DNA from: Treponema sp. OMZ 790
GTDB taxonomy: Bacteria > Spirochaetota > Spirochaetia > Treponematales > Treponemataceae
Direction of reading: 5' to 3'
NCBI RefSeq assembly: GCF_024181285.1
Contig: NZ_CP051201.1
Span: 930,001 to 994,000 of the forward strand
DNA length: 64,000 nt
Part shown: one piece after another, positions 17,326 through 26,093 of the stretch
Numbering within the stretch: the stretch's first letter is position 1
Layout of the letters: each line of letters opens with the position of its first letter
Made by a program: the position numbers and the translations under genes
Notes under the pieces: model-generated
Databases searched by the model: none
The model's input: only the letters and a program-made list of their open reading frames with translations
What the model was told of the DNA's origin: nothing

Positions 17326-17396
17326 GCCCCTTTTTTGTTATATTATATATGTTGCAGATTTTATTCTGTGAATTTATAAATTTTAGGAGTATGACA

Positions 17397-17783
17397 ATGA
17401 ACAAAGAAATAAGCTTTTTTTTATGTAAAGAGCAAAAGGGAACCATTATAGGGCTTGATTGCTGCCCGGATGCTGAAGTTTCATGCTGTGGAGAAAAACT
17501 TTCAGCAGTAAAAATCGGAAGTGTTGATGCTGCAAAAGAAAAGCATGTGCCTGTAATCGAAGTAAACGGAAACACCGTAAAAGTTAAAGTAGGCTCTGTT
17601 GCACACCCTATGACTGAAGAACACCATATTGCTTGGATATGTCTCAAGACTGAAAAAGGGCTTCAGTTTAAGGAATTGCCTGTTACCGGTGCTCCCGAAG
17701 TTGAATTTGCCCTTACAGCCGATGATAAGGTAATTGAAGCTTACGAATTCTGTAATCTTCACGGAGTTTGGTCAGGAAAATAA
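17397..17783 (+). CDS. superoxide reductase / desulfoferrodoxin-like
   Basis: ATG 17397 lies 7 bp after AGGAG; an ATG at 17391 is too close to it. The 128-residue protein carries the superoxide reductase iron site: His in EKHVPVIEV, His in AHPM, His in EEHHIAWI, then Cys and His in CNLHGVW. These bind the Fe that reduces superoxide to peroxide in anaerobes. The N-terminal desulforedoxin part is degenerate: Cys10 is present, the second Cys of the usual CxxC is Gln13, the CC pair (30-31) remains, and an extra CC sits at 22-23. The rubredoxin-like centre I is therefore probably absent or altered. Confidence 0.88.
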   Translation: MNKEISFFLCKEQKGTIIGLDCCPDAEVSCCGEKLSAVKIGSVDAAKEKHVPVIEVNGNTVKVKVGSVAHPMTEEHHIAWICLKTEKGLQFKELPVTGAPEVEFALTADDKVIEAYEFCNLHGVWSGK

Positions 17784-17799
17784 GGTTTAATTTTTTATG

Positions 17800-17834
17800 A
17801 GCCTCTAAAAATGAAAGTTTTAGAGGCTTTTTTT
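17800..17834 (+). terminator. rho-independent terminator after superoxide reductase
   Basis: AGCCTCTAAAA and TTTTAGAGGCT pair across a 7-base loop and are followed by a T run. Confidence 0.88.
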
Positions 17835-17872
17835 GTGCTTGAGTATGTAAGTTTAATTTTTAGAGGTTGATT

Positions 17873-18892
17873 TTGATTAAAAGAGTATTAGTTACAGGAG
17901 GAGCCGGTTTTATAGGTTCCCACATCGTTACGGATTTATGCGAAAAAGGCTATGAGCCTGTTATTTTGGATAATTTTTCTAATTCTTCTCCCAAAATAAT
18001 TCCGGTATTGGAAAAAATATGCTCTAAAAAGCTGGAGCTTGTACAAATTGACATAAAGGACAAGGAAAAACTCTTTAATTTTTTTAAAGATACCTCTGTC
18101 GATGCGGTAATTCATCTTGCCGCTTATAAGGCTGTAGGAGAATCCGTCGAAAAACCCTTAAAATACTACGAGAACAATATTTCAGGCCTCGTCAATCTTT
18201 TATCCGCCATGCAGGAACACAAGGTCAAGAAGTTTATATTCAGCTCTTCGGCCACGGTTTACGGCGATGCAAAGCTTGTACCCATCCCCGAAAATTCTCC
18301 CATTTCGGCAACAAATCCTTATGGAAGAACCAAACTGATTTCGGAAGAAATTTTACAGGATACGGCCTTTTCCGATAAGGATTTAAGCATAATTGCCTTG
18401 CGTTATTTTAATCCCATAGGTGCCCATAAGAGTGCCGACATAGGGGAGCTTCCTTCAGGTATTCCGAATAACCTTTTTCCTTATATTGCTCAAGTTGCCT
18501 TGGGAAAACTGCCTCATCTAAACGTCTTTGGAAACGATTATGACACCCCTGACGGAACCTGTATCCGTGACTACATCCACATTTTGGACCTCGCATCAGG
18601 ACATACCGCAGCCCTAGAGAAATTAGATTCAGGCTTTAAGGGCTTTGACGTATATAACCTTGGAACAGGAATCGGCTATTCTGTTTTGGATATAGTGAAC
18701 GCCTTTAAAAAAGCTTCCGGTATCGATCTTCCCGTAAAACCGGTTGCACGCCGTGCCGGAGATGTTCCACGCTCTTGTGCAAATCCCGACAAGGCCCACA
18801 AGGAACTCAACTGGAAGGCAAAATACAACCTTGAAGAAATGTGCAAAGACGGCTGGGCTTGGTATAACAAACACCCCGAAGGCTTTGTGTAA
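17873..18892 (+). CDS. galE: UDP-glucose 4-epimerase
   Basis: The enzyme interconverts UDP-glucose and UDP-galactose for surface glycan and galactose use. TTG 17873 is taken as start because AGAGG lies 6 bp upstream; a TTG at 17867 overlaps that site. The about 340-residue protein has the NAD-binding VTGGAGFIGSHI at the N-terminus, the catalytic set FSSSATVYG and YGRTK (YxxxK), NPIGAH, DYIHILDLA and a NLGTGIGYSVLDIV segment, all typical of GalE. It is preceded by a terminator, so it starts a new unit with the next two genes. Confidence 0.93.
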   Translation: MIKRVLVTGGAGFIGSHIVTDLCEKGYEPVILDNFSNSSPKIIPVLEKICSKKLELVQIDIKDKEKLFNFFKDTSVDAVIHLAAYKAVGESVEKPLKYYENNISGLVNLLSAMQEHKVKKFIFSSSATVYGDAKLVPIPENSPISATNPYGRTKLISEEILQDTAFSDKDLSIIALRYFNPIGAHKSADIGELPSGIPNNLFPYIAQVALGKLPHLNVFGNDYDTPDGTCIRDYIHILDLASGHTAALEKLDSGFKGFDVYNLGTGIGYSVLDIVNAFKKASGIDLPVKPVARRAGDVPRSCANPDKAHKELNWKAKYNLEEMCKDGWAWYNKHPEGFV

Positions 18893-18904
18893 TAATCGGC
18901 TAAG

Positions 18905-19588
18905 ATGAAAAATAAAAAATCGGCTCCCAATCTGATAGTAATGCTTACAAGAAATGACTTTACGGTCAATAATGCTTATGATCTGTTTAGTGAGTGTAAG
19001 CATTTGGGCGTTAAATATTGGGGAATAAAAGAAGCTCCTTTGCCTGAATCAGAGATAAAACGCCTGTTTTCCTTTTTTCATCAGTACGGTAAAAACGCTG
19101 TTCTTGAATCGGTTACTTATTCTGAAGAGGAAGGTTTGGAATCCGCAAAAAAAGCGGCAGCCTGTGAGTGCGATATTTTAATCGGAACAAAATATTATGA
19201 TTCCATAAATGAAATTTGTAAAAAAAATAATATAAAATATATGCCTTACATAGGAAGGGTATATAATCGTCCATCAATCTTGGAAGGAACTTCCGATTCT
19301 ATTATCGAAGAATCAAATAAATATATTGACAGTGGTGTTTATGGGGTAAATTTTCTTGGATATCGGCACAAAAATACTTCTCATGAGCTTATCAAAAATG
19401 TATTACAAAAAATAAAAACGAATATTTGTGTTGCAGGCAGTATCGATGACTTTGAGAAACTCAATGAAGTGATAAAATATTCTCCTTGGGGATTTACTAT
19501 AGGTAATGCTTTTTTTGAGAACAAATTCGGTTCAGGTTTTTCTCAACAGATTGAAAGACTGTGTTCCTATCTTGGTAAAGAAGAATAA
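18905..19588 (+). CDS. hypothetical, probable TIM-barrel protein
   Basis: This 227-residue soluble protein has successive strand-helix units: LIVMLTRNDFTVNNAYDLF, VKYWGIKEAPLPESEIKRL, NAVLESVTYSEEEG, CDILIGTKYYDSI, NIKYMPYIGRVYNRPS, VYGVNFLGYRH and ICVAGSIDDFEKLNEVI, ending WGFTIGNAFFE. This matches a (beta/alpha)8 barrel with a late AGS/IGNAFF phosphate-site-like part, as in KDPG-aldolase or hexulose-phosphate synthase relatives. The reaction is unknown. It lies between galE and the YqeG-VanW gene with tight spacing. Confidence 0.6.
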   Translation: MKNKKSAPNLIVMLTRNDFTVNNAYDLFSECKHLGVKYWGIKEAPLPESEIKRLFSFFHQYGKNAVLESVTYSEEEGLESAKKAAACECDILIGTKYYDSINEICKKNNIKYMPYIGRVYNRPSILEGTSDSIIEESNKYIDSGVYGVNFLGYRHKNTSHELIKNVLQKIKTNICVAGSIDDFEKLNEVIKYSPWGFTIGNAFFENKFGSGFSQQIERLCSYLGKEE

Positions 19589-19589
19589 A

Positions 19590-20927
19590 ATGTTAAAGAA
19601 TTTTTTTTCTCACGCATATACAAAAAATGTCTTTTGTATAGATTACGAAAAACTTTTTCGGTTGGGCTATAAAGCCCTTATATTCGATATTGATAACACC
19701 CTTGTCCATCACGGCGATGATGCGCCCAATGAAGTTAAAACCTTATTTTCTACTTTAAAAAAAATAGGCTTTAAACTAATTTTGCTTTCGGATAATTCTA
19801 AAGAAAGGGTTGAAAAATTTGCGAGGGATATTGGTTGTCCTTATATTTGTGAAGCCTCTAAACCCGATACCTCTCCTTTTTATAAGGCTTTGCAGATACT
19901 TGATACAAAAAATAATGAAACAATAGTTATTGGCGATCAGATTTTTAAGGATATCTTGGGTGCAAATAAAAGTAACATTCCGAGTATTTTGGTGCAGTTT
20001 ATAAGGCTAAAATCCGAAAAATGGATTGGATTTACGCGATATGTTGAAAAGCTTATTTTGTTTTTATATAAATTTGCCGGAAAATATAATAATAGAATTG
20101 GGAATATAGAGATCAAAACGGCAAAAAAACGAAGGCTTTTTTGCGAAATAAATCCGTTTTTTTATAAAATTTCGGTTCTAAAAGAAAGACTCAAACGGCA
20201 TTTAACGAATTCGCTTTCAAAAACATCCTTTGCGAAGGATAAGTCTATTGATAGGCTTCCCGTAAGGATATTCCGGTATAGTTCAAGCCTGATTAAACGC
20301 GGAAAAGACATTGATCCCGTTTTACAGCAAAATAAGGCCTTGAATATCGATATTTCGGCAAACAAAATTAACGGATTATTGATAAATCCCGGTGAGGTTT
20401 TTTCTTTTTGGCATATACTGGGAAAACCTTCAAAACGAAACGGTTTTAAAGAAGGAAGAATTATAGTAAACAATAAATTGATTGCCGGAGTAGGGGGCGG
20501 GCTTTGCAATCTTGCGAACACAATTCATCAGCTGATTTTACATAGTCCGCTGGATGTCATTGAAGTTCATTTTCATTCCGATTCATTAGCACCGGAGGAA
20601 GGTGAGCATAAAATATTGAGCTCCGGAACTTCCGTAGATTATAACTACATTGATTTTAGATGTAAAAATAACACGGAGCAAACTTTTCAATTACTGACTT
20701 GGTGCGAAAATGAGCATCTTTTTGCAGAGTTAAGAAGTGTTACGGATATTGCTTATAGCTATCGGCTTTTAGAGGAAAATCGCCGTTTTGTGAACGAAAA
20801 CGATAAATATTTTTGCATGTCGGAAATTTATAAGATTACGTGCGAAAAATCTACCGGCCGAGTTCTAGAAAAGAAGCTGATAAGGAATAACCGGTCCGAA
20901 GTTATGTATGATTATTCTTTAATATGA
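19590..20927 (+). CDS. YqeG-type HAD phosphatase fused to VanW domain
   Basis: ATG 19590 lies one base after the previous stop. Residues 1-165 form a HAD-IIIA YqeG-like phosphatase: motif I LIFDIDNTLV, motif II LLSDN, the Lys in SKPDTSPFYKAL and motif IV VIGDQIFKDILGANK. A linker rich in Lys leads to a VanW domain (about 210-445) with DISANKINGLLINPGEVFSF, GGGLCNLANTIHQL and HFHSDSL. VanW proteins occur beside glycopeptide-resistance genes and in many non-resistant bacteria; their biochemical role is unresolved. Both halves are complete, in one open frame of 446 residues. Confidence 0.85.
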   Translation: MLKNFFSHAYTKNVFCIDYEKLFRLGYKALIFDIDNTLVHHGDDAPNEVKTLFSTLKKIGFKLILLSDNSKERVEKFARDIGCPYICEASKPDTSPFYKALQILDTKNNETIVIGDQIFKDILGANKSNIPSILVQFIRLKSEKWIGFTRYVEKLILFLYKFAGKYNNRIGNIEIKTAKKRRLFCEINPFFYKISVLKERLKRHLTNSLSKTSFAKDKSIDRLPVRIFRYSSSLIKRGKDIDPVLQQNKALNIDISANKINGLLINPGEVFSFWHILGKPSKRNGFKEGRIIVNNKLIAGVGGGLCNLANTIHQLILHSPLDVIEVHFHSDSLAPEEGEHKILSSGTSVDYNYIDFRCKNNTEQTFQLLTWCENEHLFAELRSVTDIAYSYRLLEENRRFVNENDKYFCMSEIYKITCEKSTGRVLEKKLIRNNRSEVMYDYSLI

Positions 20928-20944
20928 ATTATTTCTCAAGCCTA

Positions 20945-20974
20945 TTGACATTTTATACGGTTTTTTGCTATACT
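20945..20974 (+). promoter_or_regulatory. sigma70-type promoter of the rplU operon
   Basis: TTGACA at 20945 and TATACT at 20969 are separated by 18 bp, about 75 bp before rplU. Confidence 0.75.
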
Positions 20975-21051
20975 TCGACCCTAGTGTTTAAATTTGTTTG
21001 GTATAAACCCGTTAATATGCCGGCAAAAGATTTTTTTTATGAGGTATAAAG

Positions 21052-21363
21052 ATGTACGCACTTATTGAGTATAAAGGCAAACAGTATAAGGCTGAAAAGG
21101 GCGCAAAACTCGTAGTTGATAAGCTATCTGCAGAAAGCGGAAGCAAAATCGACATCGACACCGTTCTTTTGATCAGCGATGGCGATAAGGTTACTGTAGG
21201 AACTCCCTATGTAAGCGGAGCCAAGGTTTCTGCTACAGTAGGCGATTCTTTCCGAGAAAGAAAGATTATTGTTTACAAGCACAAGGCTAAGAAAAACTAC
21301 CACAGAACCCAAGGTCATAGACAGGCTCATACCTGCATTACTGTTGACGATATTATCGGGTAA
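21052..21363 (+). CDS. rplU: ribosomal protein bL21
   Basis: This 103-residue large-subunit protein binds 23S rRNA. It begins MYALIEYKGKQYKAEKGAKLVVDKL and ends in the L21 signature KAKKNYHRTQGHRQAHTCITVDDI. Length and start are standard. It is the first gene of the conserved rplU-prp-rpmA-obg unit. Confidence 0.97.
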   Translation: MYALIEYKGKQYKAEKGAKLVVDKLSAESGSKIDIDTVLLISDGDKVTVGTPYVSGAKVSATVGDSFRERKIIVYKHKAKKNYHRTQGHRQAHTCITVDDIIG

Positions 21364-21368
21364 GAAAA

Positions 21369-21722
21369 GTGGTAAAAATTCGGCTTTTTTCAAATGCTGA
21401 AAACTGTTTTTCGGCCTTTGAATCATCAGGCCATGCAATTTCTGATACTGAAGGAAAGCCGGAAAAAGGCGGCAACATAGTTTGTGCCGCCGTTACTATT
21501 TTGCTTAAAACGGCAGTTTTAAGTTTGAGCTCGGCGCAAAAAGAGAGTTCAAGCTTAAAGGCCGAGATTAGGGCAGACAATCCGGGCTATCTTTCGGCAA
21601 AGGTAACAGCTTTTTCGGATGACGATAGACCCGAATTGCAGTATTTACTGAAATTTTTAACAATAGGTTTAATGGCCATCGAGGCAGAATATCCTGATTG
21701 TTTGGATTTACAGATAGCTTAA
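21369..21722 (+). CDS. prp: Prp-like ribosomal-processing cysteine protease
   Basis: GTG 21369 follows rplU by 5 bp. The 117-residue protein has the YsxB/DUF464 fold signature with both catalytic residues: His22 in SSGHAISD and Cys39 in GGNIVCAAVTIL. In Firmicutes, Prp removes an N-terminal extension from L27 (gene order rplU-prp-rpmA). Here the order is kept, but the L27 encoded 30 bp downstream begins [13 protein letters not shown] and lacks that extension. The substrate is therefore unclear; the family call is secure. Confidence 0.88.
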   Translation: MVKIRLFSNAENCFSAFESSGHAISDTEGKPEKGGNIVCAAVTILLKTAVLSLSSAQKESSSLKAEIRADNPGYLSAKVTAFSDDDRPELQYLLKFLTIGLMAIEAEYPDCLDLQIA

Positions 21723-21752
21723 AGATTTTGATAATTTTTTTGGAGGATTATT

Positions 21753-22004
21753 ATGGCACGTAAAAAGGGCGGCAGCGGTGCAAAAAACGGAAGAGATTCC
21801 AATCCTAAATATTTGGGTGTTAAAGTTTACGGCGGACAAGAAGTATCAGCCGGTTCAATTTTGGTTCGCCAGAGAGGTACTTCAATTCATCCGGGTAACA
21901 ATGTAGGCTGCGGAAAAGACTATACATTATTTGCAAAAACTGACGGTGTAGTTACCTATCATGAAAGAAAGGGTAGAAAACTCGCCTCAATCGAAGCAAA
22001 ATAA
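21753..22004 (+). CDS. rpmA: ribosomal protein bL27
   Basis: This 83-residue protein is placed near the peptidyl transferase centre. It starts [19 protein letters not shown] and contains [15 protein letters not shown] and the TDGVV segment, as usual. TGGAGG lies 8 bp before the ATG. There is no leading F-A-cleavage-type extension. It is followed by a strong terminator. Confidence 0.97.
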   Translation: MARKKGGSGAKNGRDSNPKYLGVKVYGGQEVSAGSILVRQRGTSIHPGNNVGCGKDYTLFAKTDGVVTYHERKGRKLASIEAK

Positions 22005-22037
22005 CTTTGCTCTTCGAGCTTAAAATGTATAAATTTG

Positions 22038-22064
22038 AAAGCCGGTTTTTGCCGGCTTTTTTTG
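22038..22064 (+). terminator. terminator between rpmA and obg
   Basis: AAAGCCGG and CCGGCTTT pair across TTTTTG and are followed by T residues. It separates the ribosomal genes from obg, although read-through is possible. Confidence 0.8.
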
Positions 22065-22083
22065 TAGGAAAAAAGAATCGATT

Positions 22084-23232
22084 ATGGTAAAATTTGCAGA
22101 TGAATCTAAAATAAGGGTTTCCTCAGGAAAGGGCGGCAACGGCTGTATTGCCTTCAGACGGGAAAAATATGTTCCCATGGGAGGACCGTCGGGAGGTGAC
22201 GGAGGACGCGGCGGCGACCTCATATTTGAAATACGCCGTAACATGAGGACTCTGGTTCATTTGCGGCATAAGCGTGTCTACAAGGCAAAAAACGGCGGAG
22301 GCGGCGAAGGCTCTCAGCGTTTCGGTAAAAAAGGTGATGACTGCATAATTCCTCTTCCTCCCGGCTGCGTTATAAAAGACCCTGAGACGGGAAAAACTAT
22401 CTTGGACTTCGGCGATGCGGAAGAAGGCCGCTTTGTTTTTCTCAAGGGCGGAAACGGCGGCTGGGGAAACTGTCATTTTAAGACCTCCACCAATCAAGCC
22501 CCTAAAACGGCTCTTCCCGGACAAGAAGGGGAAACGAGGGAAATAATCGTAGAGCTTAACATAATAGCCGATATAGGCTTGGTAGGCTTCCCTAATGCCG
22601 GTAAATCATCTCTTCTCGATTATTTTACAAATGCAAGGCCCAAAATCGCTCCCTATCCCTTTACCACCAAAATTCCGAATCTTGGAGTTTTGCGTGTGGA
22701 TGAAGAAAGGGATGTTATCATTGCCGATATACCGGGAATCCTCGAAGGGGCTTCTGAAGGTATTGGCCTCGGTATAAGATTTTTAAAGCACATATCCCGC
22801 TCGGCAGGTCTTGCCTTTTTAATCGACCTTTCAGATGACAATTATTTGAAGGCATACGATATTCTTTGTAAAGAATTGGAAAACTATTCAAAAGAATTGG
22901 CTCAAAAGAAAAGGATAATAATTGCGACAAAATTGGATTTACCCGATACAAAAGAAAGATTGGCGGAGCTTAAAAATGCAATTCCCGATCAGGAAATTTT
23001 GGGTATCTCGCTTTACAATGAATGGGGCTTATCTGAGGTAAAACAGGCCTTTATTCGATTGGCCGATGAAATGCAAAAATCAAAACCGCAAAAAGAAACT
23101 CTTGACCCCTACGCGCAAAATCAAAATTTTATGACGGTGGAACTTGATGACATTTCTTATGAAGAACAAAACGATGATGAACACTTCGGAGCAACAGTCA
23201 GCCTAAGCCGCAAAAGGAAACCTAAAAAATGA
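22084..23232 (+). CDS. obgE: Obg family GTPase
   Basis: This 382-residue GTPase acts in late large-subunit assembly and stress response. Residues 1-158 are the glycine-rich Obg domain (VSSGKGGNGCIAFRREKYVPMGGPSGGDGG). The G domain follows: G1 GFPNAGKSS, G2 YPFTTKIPNLG, G3 DIPGILEGASEG and a G4 reading TKLD where NKxD is usual. A short charged tail replaces the long C-terminal domain of some relatives. The stop overlaps the next ATG by 4 bp. Confidence 0.95.
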   Translation: MVKFADESKIRVSSGKGGNGCIAFRREKYVPMGGPSGGDGGRGGDLIFEIRRNMRTLVHLRHKRVYKAKNGGGGEGSQRFGKKGDDCIIPLPPGCVIKDPETGKTILDFGDAEEGRFVFLKGGNGGWGNCHFKTSTNQAPKTALPGQEGETREIIVELNIIADIGLVGFPNAGKSSLLDYFTNARPKIAPYPFTTKIPNLGVLRVDEERDVIIADIPGILEGASEGIGLGIRFLKHISRSAGLAFLIDLSDDNYLKAYDILCKELENYSKELAQKKRIIIATKLDLPDTKERLAELKNAIPDQEILGISLYNEWGLSEVKQAFIRLADEMQKSKPQKETLDPYAQNQNFMTVELDDISYEEQNDDEHFGATVSLSRKRKPKK

Positions 23233-24464
23233 GATTGGCAATCTTAGGCGGTTCTTTTAATCCCATTCATCTGGGACACTTAAATTTAGCTTTTTACTCT
23301 CATAAAGAATTAGCCTATGATAAGATTGCTATTGTTCCGGCCTATATTTCTCCCTTTAAAATTTTTTGTAATGATACGCAGGTTGAGGACAGGCTCAAGA
23401 TGATAGACCTTGCCATTGCAGATAAGCCCTACATGTACTGTGAGCTCTATGAGATTGAACGCAAGGGTGTTTCTTACACAATAGATACAATCGGCTATCT
23501 CTATCAAAAATTTCCCGACATCGAAGGAAAAATAGGTCTTATTATCGGGGACGATTTAAAAGAAAATTTTTTCCGCTGGAAGGATGCGGAGGAAATTATA
23601 AAAAAGACCGACATAATTATCGGTAAAAGAACAGGGGTTAACGGTTCTTTTAATCTCTCGGATATCGAGCCTGAAAAGGCTTCTATCAAAGAATTAAATA
23701 ACGAAATTTTAAATATTTCGTCGACTCAAATAAGAGATGCGGTTTTAAAAAATGAAGATTTTTCTTCTCTTGTTCCAAAACCCGTTTACGACTATATTAT
23801 CAAGCACGGCCTTTATAAGAAAAAAGAAATACCTGTTTCTGATATTAAAAGCAGCATTTCTAAATTAATCAATGCCGCCGATATACAAGCAAAAATACGG
23901 GAAATAGACAGCTTTGCAAAAAGTGTTTTAAATGAATCCCGATATGCTCATTCGGTGCGCGTCGCAGAATATGCCCGTCATCTTGCAGAAGAGTATAAAA
24001 CCGAAGGCGTACCGCCGGCTCTTGCTTATTTTACCGGGCTTGCCCATGACATCTGTAAAAAGTGCTCGGATGAAGAGCTTGTAAAACTTGTAGAATCCGA
24101 TAATCTCGGAATTGATGATATTGAAAAGACCCGCTTAAATCTTTTGCACGGAAGAGCAGCTGCCGTTGTTTTGCAAAAAAAATTCGGCATCAATGACAAG
24201 TCAGTCCTAAAGGCTGCTGCCTTTCATACCTTCGGCTACGAAGGAATAGATGCCTTGGGAAAGATTGTTTACATAGCCGATAAGATAGAGCCGGGCCGTC
24301 CTAATACCGAAAACTTTAGGGAGATGGTAAAGTCTTCTTCTCTTAATGAGTTGATGCTTGCTGTCTTGAATTGGAACCTCAGCTTTATCGAAAAAAAGAG
24401 CGCTAGAGTTCATCCCGAAACAAAAAAAATGTATGAACAAATACAAAAGGAGCTTAAAAAATGA
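23229..24464 (+). CDS. nadD: NadD-YqeK fusion: nicotinate-nucleotide adenylyltransferase plus HD hydrolase
   Basis: This 411-residue protein combines two enzymes. Residues 1-195 are NadD, which adenylates nicotinate mononucleotide in NAD synthesis: GGSFNPIHLGHLNLA, DRLKMIDLA, IIGDDLKENFFRW and the SSTQIRD signature. Residues about 210-411 are a YqeK-type HD domain: ESRYAHSVRVAEYA, GLAHDICKKCSDEE, LHGRAAAVVLQ and YIADKIEPGR. YqeK proteins are Ap4A hydrolases. In many bacteria the two are adjacent genes; here they are one. It overlaps obg and the LCP gene by 4 bp each. Confidence 0.93.
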   Translation: MRLAILGGSFNPIHLGHLNLAFYSHKELAYDKIAIVPAYISPFKIFCNDTQVEDRLKMIDLAIADKPYMYCELYEIERKGVSYTIDTIGYLYQKFPDIEGKIGLIIGDDLKENFFRWKDAEEIIKKTDIIIGKRTGVNGSFNLSDIEPEKASIKELNNEILNISSTQIRDAVLKNEDFSSLVPKPVYDYIIKHGLYKKKEIPVSDIKSSISKLINAADIQAKIREIDSFAKSVLNESRYAHSVRVAEYARHLAEEYKTEGVPPALAYFTGLAHDICKKCSDEELVKLVESDNLGIDDIEKTRLNLLHGRAAAVVLQKKFGINDKSVLKAAAFHTFGYEGIDALGKIVYIADKIEPGRPNTENFREMVKSSSLNELMLAVLNWNLSFIEKKSARVHPETKKMYEQIQKELKK

Positions 24465-25705
24465 AAATAAAACTTATGGATACCGGAAAAAATATTATAT
24501 TCCTCTTAGTAATTCTTATCGTTTTAATTACCTCCTTTGTTGTAGTGCTTTTAAAAATGCAAAGAGATACCGTTCAGGATTATCTTTCTTCCGATAAAAT
24601 TTTAAAAGTTCTTTTGGTGGTTGAGGACAAGGGAGTTCCAATTTCGATAAGTATACTGGCCTATTATCCTGAAACGAAGAGGGCTGCCATGTTCGATGTA
24701 CCTGCAAATATCGGTTTGATTATTCAATCCTTAAACCGCACAGATGCTATCGGAGCCGTATATACAGAAAAAGGTATATCGAGTTTTAAAACCGAAATCG
24801 AAAAACTTGCAGGCATTTCCGTGCCTTTTTATCTGACATGCAATCTTGATAATTTTTCTATGCTGACAGACATGCTTGGCGGGCTTTCAGTTTTTATCCC
24901 TTCGCCTGTGGATATAGAACTTGATAATAAGCGGGTTCTTTTGCCTTCAGGATCCGTTTCTCTTGACGGCGATAAGATACGGGATTTTCTTGTTTATGAG
25001 GATGAATTGGATACGGAAGGAGAAGCAGCTGCAAGAAAGCAAAAGGCCGTTCTTGCTCTTTTTAGAGCAATAAGCGATAATTCGCCCGAGATTTTTTCTA
25101 AGGAGAGGTTTTCGGTTTTAAGCAATAATTTTAGATCGAATGTTTCAGGTTCCGACTTAAAAAATTTAATTGAATCTATAAGCAAGATGGATTCTGAGCG
25201 CTTGGTGCCGCAAAGACTTACCGGTGCTGTCCGCATTATCGAAGACAAGCGTCTTTTGACTCCGTTCCGTGAGGGGCAGCAGATAAAAGAAATTATCCGC
25301 CAGACAATTGCCGTTTTGGCATCCGATGATTCTTCTGCTCTTGAACGCGTTTACGCCTTAGAAATTTTAAACGGAACAAATGTACAAGGGCTTGCAAAGA
25401 GCACCTCCGAGCTTTATCAAAGCTTTGCCTATGACGTTGTCAGCATAGGCAACTCAGAAAATCCTGTAGCCGAAACTGTTTTGATAGACAGAATCGGAAA
25501 CCCTTCCGTAGCTAAAATTGTTGCAAAGGTTATACGATGTAACAATATTCAAACTACGCAGCTTCCTGCTGAAGGAGACTACGGAAGCGAAACCAATGTT
25601 GACTTTACCCTGATTTTGGGTTCGGATTTTAACGGTTTTTTTGTTGTCGAGAAAAAAGATGACAAAAAAGATAATGATGATGAAAATGATAAGGATAAAA
25701 ACTAA
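24461..25705 (+). CDS. LytR-CpsA-Psr (LCP) family protein with LytR_C domain
   Basis: This 414-residue protein has a short cytoplasmic start, one membrane helix (IIFLLVILIVLITSFVVVLL) and an outside domain. LCP-like features include KILKVLLVVEDKG, the TDAIGAVYTEKGISSFKTEIEKLAGI block, YLTCNLDNFSMLTDMLGG and RKQKAVLALF. A LytR_C domain follows (about 295-395: VYALEILNGTNVQGLAKST, TLILGSDF), then a Lys/Asp-rich tail. LCP enzymes transfer glycopolymers to peptidoglycan; the acceptor in spirochaetes is unknown and activity is inferred. Its position between nadD/yqeK and rsfS is a conserved order. Confidence 0.82.
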   Translation: MKIKLMDTGKNIIFLLVILIVLITSFVVVLLKMQRDTVQDYLSSDKILKVLLVVEDKGVPISISILAYYPETKRAAMFDVPANIGLIIQSLNRTDAIGAVYTEKGISSFKTEIEKLAGISVPFYLTCNLDNFSMLTDMLGGLSVFIPSPVDIELDNKRVLLPSGSVSLDGDKIRDFLVYEDELDTEGEAAARKQKAVLALFRAISDNSPEIFSKERFSVLSNNFRSNVSGSDLKNLIESISKMDSERLVPQRLTGAVRIIEDKRLLTPFREGQQIKEIIRQTIAVLASDDSSALERVYALEILNGTNVQGLAKSTSELYQSFAYDVVSIGNSENPVAETVLIDRIGNPSVAKIVAKVIRCNNIQTTQLPAEGDYGSETNVDFTLILGSDFNGFFVVEKKDDKKDNDDENDKDKN

Positions 25706-26064
25706 TGATAGAAAATTTTGACTTTTATGCTCCGGCCTTGGAGCTTGGAAAATTATTGCACGATTTTAAGGGTGAAGATGTTGTTGTCTTGGATTTGCGG
25801 GATAAAAACATTTGGACCGATTTTTTTGTAATTTGTACCGTAACAAGTGCCGCTCATTCAGGCGGTTTGGAAAAAAGAGTGTACGAATTTTTGCCTGAGC
25901 ACAACTTGGAAGAATATCATACCAAGCGTAAGTCTCCCGACGGCGATGAGTGGCGGCTTATAGATTTGGGCGGTATTGTTGTTCACCTTATGAGCGAAAC
26001 TGCCCGTAATTTTTACAGCCTTGAAAAGATTTGGTTCGATTCAAAAAATGTTCTTGAGGACTAA
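25705..26064 (+). CDS. rsfS: ribosome silencing factor
   Basis: This 119-residue RsfS/DUF143 protein binds uL14 and blocks subunit joining when nutrients are short. The signature is VVLDLRDKNIWTDFFVICTVTSAAHSGGLEKRVYEFL, with DEWRLIDLGGIVVHLMSETARNFYSLEKIW. The ATG overlaps the LCP stop by one base. Confidence 0.94.
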   Translation: MIENFDFYAPALELGKLLHDFKGEDVVVLDLRDKNIWTDFFVICTVTSAAHSGGLEKRVYEFLPEHNLEEYHTKRKSPDGDEWRLIDLGGIVVHLMSETARNFYSLEKIWFDSKNVLED

Positions 26065-26093
26065 TTTAAATTTCTTTTGATGAAGCTTTAAAA

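Noticed and set aside
21124..21438. Minus-strand frame across rplU and prp
   Set aside because: It is an antisense shadow of well-supported ribosomal operon genes.
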